DNA of 7,566 bases from Archaeoglobales archaeon (lineage in GTDB: Archaea > Halobacteriota > Archaeoglobi > Archaeoglobales > Archaeoglobaceae), in the NCBI GenBank assembly GCA_003662985.1, contig QMZD01000077.1:1-7566 (forward strand), given 5' to 3'. Below are positions 5,188 through 7,566 of this stretch, piece by piece (within the stretch, counting starts at the first letter, position 1; every line of letters starts with the position of its first letter). A program made the position numbers and the translations under genes. Below the pieces are notes generated by a model that was not told the origin of the DNA, searched no databases, and saw only the letters and a program-made list of their open reading frames with translations.

Positions 5188-6270
5188 CTACTTAAACACC
5201 TCATCCAGCTTTGTGAATCCACCATACACCTTTTTCATCTCTTCGTAAACCGCTTTCCCAACCAAAAACTTGAATATCTCATCTGCTTTCTTTTCCGGAT
5301 CAACATCCTTGAACCTATCTGGGTACAGGATTTTGCCTATATAGTAAGCATCTGCCATCGAAGTACCGATATTCGTTGTGTAGTAGTTAAAGGGAAGGAT
5401 TCCGTAAACTTCCTTGTTTTTAAATGCCTGAAGCGAGTTGTAGAATTCGGGATTCTTTGCATAATCCTGCTTGACGAGGGCGAGTCCATTTTCATCGATG
5501 AATATTATCTCTGGATCCCACTCCAGCAACTTCTCTTTGTCGATGAATACATGTCCGGGCTTTTTCAGCTCATCAACAACATTCTTGGCATTCACAACTA
5601 CAAAGGGCGGGAATTCGCACTCCGTTGATTCGATTCCCTGCTGTCCCTTGTATCCAACTCCACCAACGTAAACGCTTTTCCCTTCCACACCCTCCGTTCT
5701 TTTTTCAAGATCTGAAACGGTATTCTGGATAAAGGATACAACCTCCTCAGCCCTCTTCGATTTCCCTAGGATTTTTCCTGCGAGCCTGAGAGATTTGAAG
5801 ATCTCGTCGTTTGAGAAGGTTGCCAGCGGTCCATAACTCAAAACTATTACAGGAACACCTGTCTTCTCTTGGAGATTATCCGCCTGCTGAACGTCCACGT
5901 AGGTTGCGAAGATCACGTCCGGCTTAACTTTCACAATCTCCTCTGGGTGAGGCACTGGACTCGGCCCTCCTTTGCCGATCGTTGGCATATCTGCGAACTC
6001 AGCATGAGCAATTCTGTAAGGTCTGCCGAAAATGGGCCAGTTCTTCTCTGCATCCTCGACTCCAACAACCATGTCGGCTGCGTTCAGATAAACTATCATC
6101 CTGAGGGCTCCGGGCCCCACACATACGATTTTATCGACTTTTTTTGGTACTTCAACGCTCCTGCCGAGCATGTCTTCAACGGTAACTTTTTCAACGGACT
6201 TCTCACTCTGGGTACAACCCGAGAGGAGAATTACGGAAATTAAGGCTAAAACCAGAATGAACCTTTTCAC
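5188..6270 (-). CDS. Lipoprotein substrate-binding protein of an iron-complex/heme/cobalamin-type importer
   Basis: This is the extracytoplasmic receptor of the importer, 360 residues from the GTG at 6270. A short basic N-terminus (MKRF), a hydrophobic stretch and the lipobox LLSGC (Cys19) mark a lipid-anchored signal peptide, then a Ser/Thr/Glu linker. The mature protein has the two-lobed TroA/BtuF-type fold: [26 protein letters not shown] starts lobe 1 and [15 protein letters not shown] follows. [18 protein letters not shown]...FPPF and [23 protein letters not shown] are characteristic of the subgroup often labelled HemV-2. That label is weak on substrate. GTG 6270 is preferred to a TTG at 6288 because GGGGTGATC lies directly before it and the signal peptide begins there. 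A Cys in STECEFPPF, where relatives usually lack one, could affect ligand binding. The gene lies 4 nt after fmdE. Confidence 0.93.
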   Translation of the reverse strand: MKRFILVLALISVILLSGCTQSEKSVEKVTVEDMLGRSVEVPKKVDKIVCVGPGALRMIVYLNAADMVVGVEDAEKNWPIFGRPYRIAHAEFADMPTIGKGGPSPVPHPEEIVKVKPDVIFATYVDVQQADNLQEKTGVPVIVLSYGPLATFSNDEIFKSLRLAGKILGKSKRAEEVVSFIQNTVSDLEKRTEGVEGKSVYVGGVGYKGQQGIESTECEFPPFVVVNAKNVVDELKKPGHVFIDKEKLLEWDPEIIFIDENGLALVKQDYAKNPEFYNSLQAFKNKEVYGILPFNYYTTNIGTSMADAYYIGKILYPDRFKDVDPEKKADEIFKFLVGKAVYEEMKKVYGGFTKLDEVFK

Positions 6271-6272
6271 GA

Positions 6273-6281
6273 GATCACCCC
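6273..6281 (-). promoter_or_regulatory. Strong Shine-Dalgarno GGGGTGATC embedded in the fmdE stop
   Basis: The sequence matches the archaeal 16S 3' end (GGTGATC core) and precedes the GTG at 6270 by 2 nt. The TGA stop of the upstream gene (6275-6277) is part of it, so termination of one gene and initiation of the next occur at the same spot. Confidence 0.7.
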
Positions 6282-6937
6282 ATTTCAACTATTCCTCTTC
6301 CAATAACCGCGCGATATTCCTTACCGGCGCATTTCAGACAGTAAGGCTTACCATCAACATAGCTTGCTCTCGTCTCCATCACCAGCTCATCGCATTTGCT
6401 ACAACGAACGTTTTTGAAAATGGGGGCCTGCTCGATGGGATTAACATCCACAGTTTCTATTTTAAAGTCATCTTCTGGAATTTCGAGCATGTTGTAGGCT
6501 ATCCTTTCCCACATCTCTGTGAGTCTCTTTCTGTCCTCTTCCGTTCCCTGTCTTCTAACTACAACCTTGTTGAAAAGCTCGTTGGCCTCCTCTGGGAAAT
6601 ATTTCTTATCCAAAGCATCGGCATCGATGTAGACTCTTATACCTCTCCACTCTCCTCTTCTCACCAGTGTGAGAGCATTTTTCCCCAAATCAAAGTAAAC
6701 AAGGCTGTTATTTCCAAGGGTACATCCCGTAGCAATCTGTACACCGTCGGCAAAGCAGTTGTTGCATTCGATTATCGCTAGGATATCTTCTGTAACGCTT
6801 TCCTCAGTTCCAACCCTCCTTGCTTTCAGTTTTTCCATGGCGATTATGGAGGCTCTGATTCCAAGGGCAAGAAATGGACACACGTGTCCATGGAAAGCTT
6901 TGGCTTCTCTCAGCACATCGCTGGCATCAAAACTCAT
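6275..6937 (-). CDS. FmdE-family protein with C-terminal zinc ribbon
   Basis: The product is 220 residues from the ATG at 6937. The N-terminal FmdE domain carries the hallmark HGHVCP (16-21) and [19 protein letters not shown] (58-76), whose His and Cys residues bind metal in related structures. A Lys/Arg-rich middle leads to a zinc ribbon with two CxxC pairs, CSKC (179-182) and CLKC (200-203). FmdE was named from a formylmethanofuran dehydrogenase operon, but it is not a catalytic subunit and many homologues lie beside metal transporters. Here the gene heads an ABC importer operon, so a role in handling the imported metal or cofactor is more likely than one in methanofuran chemistry. That is inference. 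The start is set by a TATA box centred 26 nt upstream, which predicts a leaderless message; a TTG at 6955 would fall upstream of the expected transcript start. Confidence 0.9.
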   Translation of the reverse strand: MSFDASDVLREAKAFHGHVCPFLALGIRASIIAMEKLKARRVGTEESVTEDILAIIECNNCFADGVQIATGCTLGNNSLVYFDLGKNALTLVRRGEWRGIRVYIDADALDKKYFPEEANELFNKVVVRRQGTEEDRKRLTEMWERIAYNMLEIPEDDFKIETVDVNPIEQAPIFKNVRCSKCDELVMETRASYVDGKPYCLKCAGKEYRAVIGRGIVEMG

Positions 6938-6959
6938 GTTGCCATCTCGGTGCAAGGTG

Positions 6960-6974
6960 TATATAATTTTTGTT
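6960..6974 (-). promoter_or_regulatory. BRE/TATA promoter of the fmdE-ABC-methyltransferase operon
   Basis: On the minus strand the sequence reads AACAAAAA (BRE-like) then TTATATA (6966-6960), centred at 6963. The fmdE ATG at 6937 is 26 nt downstream, so transcription should begin at the start codon. This is the clearest promoter in the window. Confidence 0.7.
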
Positions 6975-6979
6975 ACTTT

Positions 6980-6990
6980 TAACTAAGTTA
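6980..6990. promoter_or_regulatory. Inverted repeat TAACT-A-AGTTA upstream of the operon promoter
   Basis: A perfect 5-bp dyad around a central A lies just upstream of the BRE. Its position fits a site for a regulator acting next to the general factors. No family consensus is recognised. Dyads this short can arise by chance in AT-rich DNA. Confidence 0.35.
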
Positions 6991-7006
6991 GTATTACTTG
7001 AGATTA

Positions 7007-7040
7007 TTTTTGTTGGAGCTTGTAATAAATATAACAAAAA
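7007..7040. repeat. Inverted repeat TTTTTGTT / AACAAAAA upstream of the operon
   Basis: TTTTTGTT (7007-7014) and AACAAAAA (7033-7040) form an 8-bp inverted repeat with an 18-nt spacer. A further direct copy, ATTTTTGTT, lies at 6966-6974, exactly 40 bp from its partner at 7006-7014 and overlapping the operon BRE/TATA. The hairpin could also mark the 3' end of the upstream transcript. Confidence 0.45.
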
Positions 7041-7073
7041 CTGGAAAGCATAATAAGATATTTGCAAAAAGGT

Positions 7074-7566
7074 TTAATTTCTCTTACATACGATCAGTTT
7101 GCCGAAACCTTCAGCTATCCTCGCTTTTATGCCCTGCCCGTCGAACACCTTCTCGAGAAAGATCTTTACGAACTTCTTTATTTTTAAATCGTTGAGTATA
7201 AGTGTATAAACTCCATTTCCCTCCTCCTTTATTTCGTACCAGTTTGCCTTTTCGACGTATCTCAGTATCTTGTCCACGTTATCCAAACCTTTCATCTTGT
7301 ACTGGAAAGCATGACTCAGCCCAATTTCTTCCATCTGTTTCCAAAAATTTTCGTCTTCGATCTGTTCGATCTCTGAAAATATAACCCTCCAGTGCTCTAT
7401 GTCCAGAATCATGTGCTGTCTCTTTGCAAGATAATCTACCCATATTTGTATGCTTTCTATATCAACATCCGTCTTCATGAGCTCGTGACCAAAGTTGATT
7501 AGGTCTCTTACGACTTCACTAGAACTTTTGTTCTTTTTCCTTCGCATTTCATCAAGTTTTTGCTTA
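7074..7566 (-). CDS. Probable ribbon-helix-helix regulator, 5' end outside window
   Basis: The frame is open to the window edge and ends with TAA at 7074-7076. An ATG at 7547 would give 157 residues, but the codons before it continue a plausible protein: KQKLDEMRRKKNKSSSEVVRDLINFG reads like the two helices of a ribbon-helix-helix domain (L-D-E-hydrophobic ... S-S-E-V-V-R). Starting at 7547 would cut the first helix, and no Shine-Dalgarno precedes it. The DNA-contacting strand would lie outside the window. The rest (about 120 residues) is an alpha/beta domain with Trp-rich segments (IQIWVDYL, HWRVIF, NFWKQM, NWYEI) and a basic end. I do not recognise it. The gene runs the same way as the fmdE operon, about 136 nt upstream of it, so it could control that operon, but nothing shows this directly. 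Confidence 0.7.
   Translation of the reverse strand, partial: KQKLDEMRRKKNKSSSEVVRDLINFGHELMKTDVDIESIQIWVDYLAKRQHMILDIEHWRVIFSEIEQIEDENFWKQMEEIGLSHAFQYKMKGLDNVDKILRYVEKANWYEIKEEGNGVYTLILNDLKIKKFVKIFLEKVFDGQGIKARIAEGFGKLIVCKRN

Noticed and set aside
5149..5628. A 159-codon open frame on the plus strand opposite the binding-protein gene
   Set aside because: It is antisense to a clear lipoprotein gene; its hydrophobic, Leu/Cys-rich translation is what the reverse of that gene would produce.
5188..6270. Assigning the importer specifically to cobalamin, heme or iron
   Set aside because: The fold and motifs are shared by all these substrates, and no diagnostic residue set can be read by eye. Gene names such as btuFCD or fecBCD would overstate the evidence.
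6170..6781. A 203-codon open frame on the plus strand opposite fmdE and the binding-protein start
   Set aside because: It is antisense to two well-supported genes, lacks a promoter or ribosome site, and has no domain-like pattern.
6275..6937. Calling the first operon gene a formylmethanofuran dehydrogenase subunit
   Set aside because: No catalytic formylmethanofuran dehydrogenase genes are nearby, and the FmdE family name reflects an operon association rather than a demonstrated catalytic role.

Overview
The window looks like chromosome from a euryarchaeon, most likely an Archaeoglobales member (Archaeoglobus, Geoglobus or Ferroglobus type). The evidence is an archaeal-style RNase P RNA, TATA/BRE-like boxes about 25 nt ahead of several starts (leaderless style), an archaeal Shine-Dalgarno of the GGTGATC kind, an FmdE-family protein, and tightly overlapping genes. 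The genus is inferred from overall protein style and was not tested by any search.

Layout. Positions 1-60 (+) are probably the last codons of an unidentified gene. Positions 187-452 (+) are the RNase P RNA gene, ending in a T run 7 nt from the stop codon of a convergent polytopic membrane protein gene (460-1302, -). A 62-nt divergent gap with one AT-rich box separates that gene from hemD (1365-2087, +), which encodes uroporphyrinogen-III synthase. After a repeat-rich convergent gap (2088-2203) comes a five-gene minus-strand unit, read from right to left: FmdE-family zinc-ribbon protein (6275-6937), lipoprotein substrate-binding protein (5188-6270), FecCD permease (4104-5165), FecE-type ATPase (3304-4107) and a SAM-dependent methyltransferase (2204-3307). 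The genes are 4 nt apart, 22 nt apart, or overlap by 4 nt, so they are almost certainly one operon. It has a clear TATA box exactly placed for a leaderless fmdE start. At the right edge (7074-7566, -) is the 3' part of a gene whose visible N-terminus looks like the helices of a ribbon-helix-helix DNA-binding domain. Its start probably lies outside the window.

How the genes may work together. The binding protein, permease and ATPase form a complete importer of the iron-siderophore/heme/cobalamin class. Co-transcription with an FmdE-like Cys-rich protein and a methyltransferase suggests uptake and processing of a chelated metal or metal-containing cofactor rather than plain siderophore uptake. 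The substrate cannot be read from sequence. hemD (tetrapyrrole synthesis) lies next door but is transcribed separately.

The strongest unexplained signal is a set of short tandem repeats (units of 9, 10, 11, 12 and 15 nt, each of different sequence except the two flanking the methyltransferase) sitting almost exactly at gene starts and stops: 45-74, 1334-1355, 2070-2091, 2131-2160, 2188-2217, 3242-3286 and 4080-4115. Two of them give the methyltransferase and the ATPase unusual Met-rich N-termini. Another appears to have pushed hemD 11 nt away from its TATA box.
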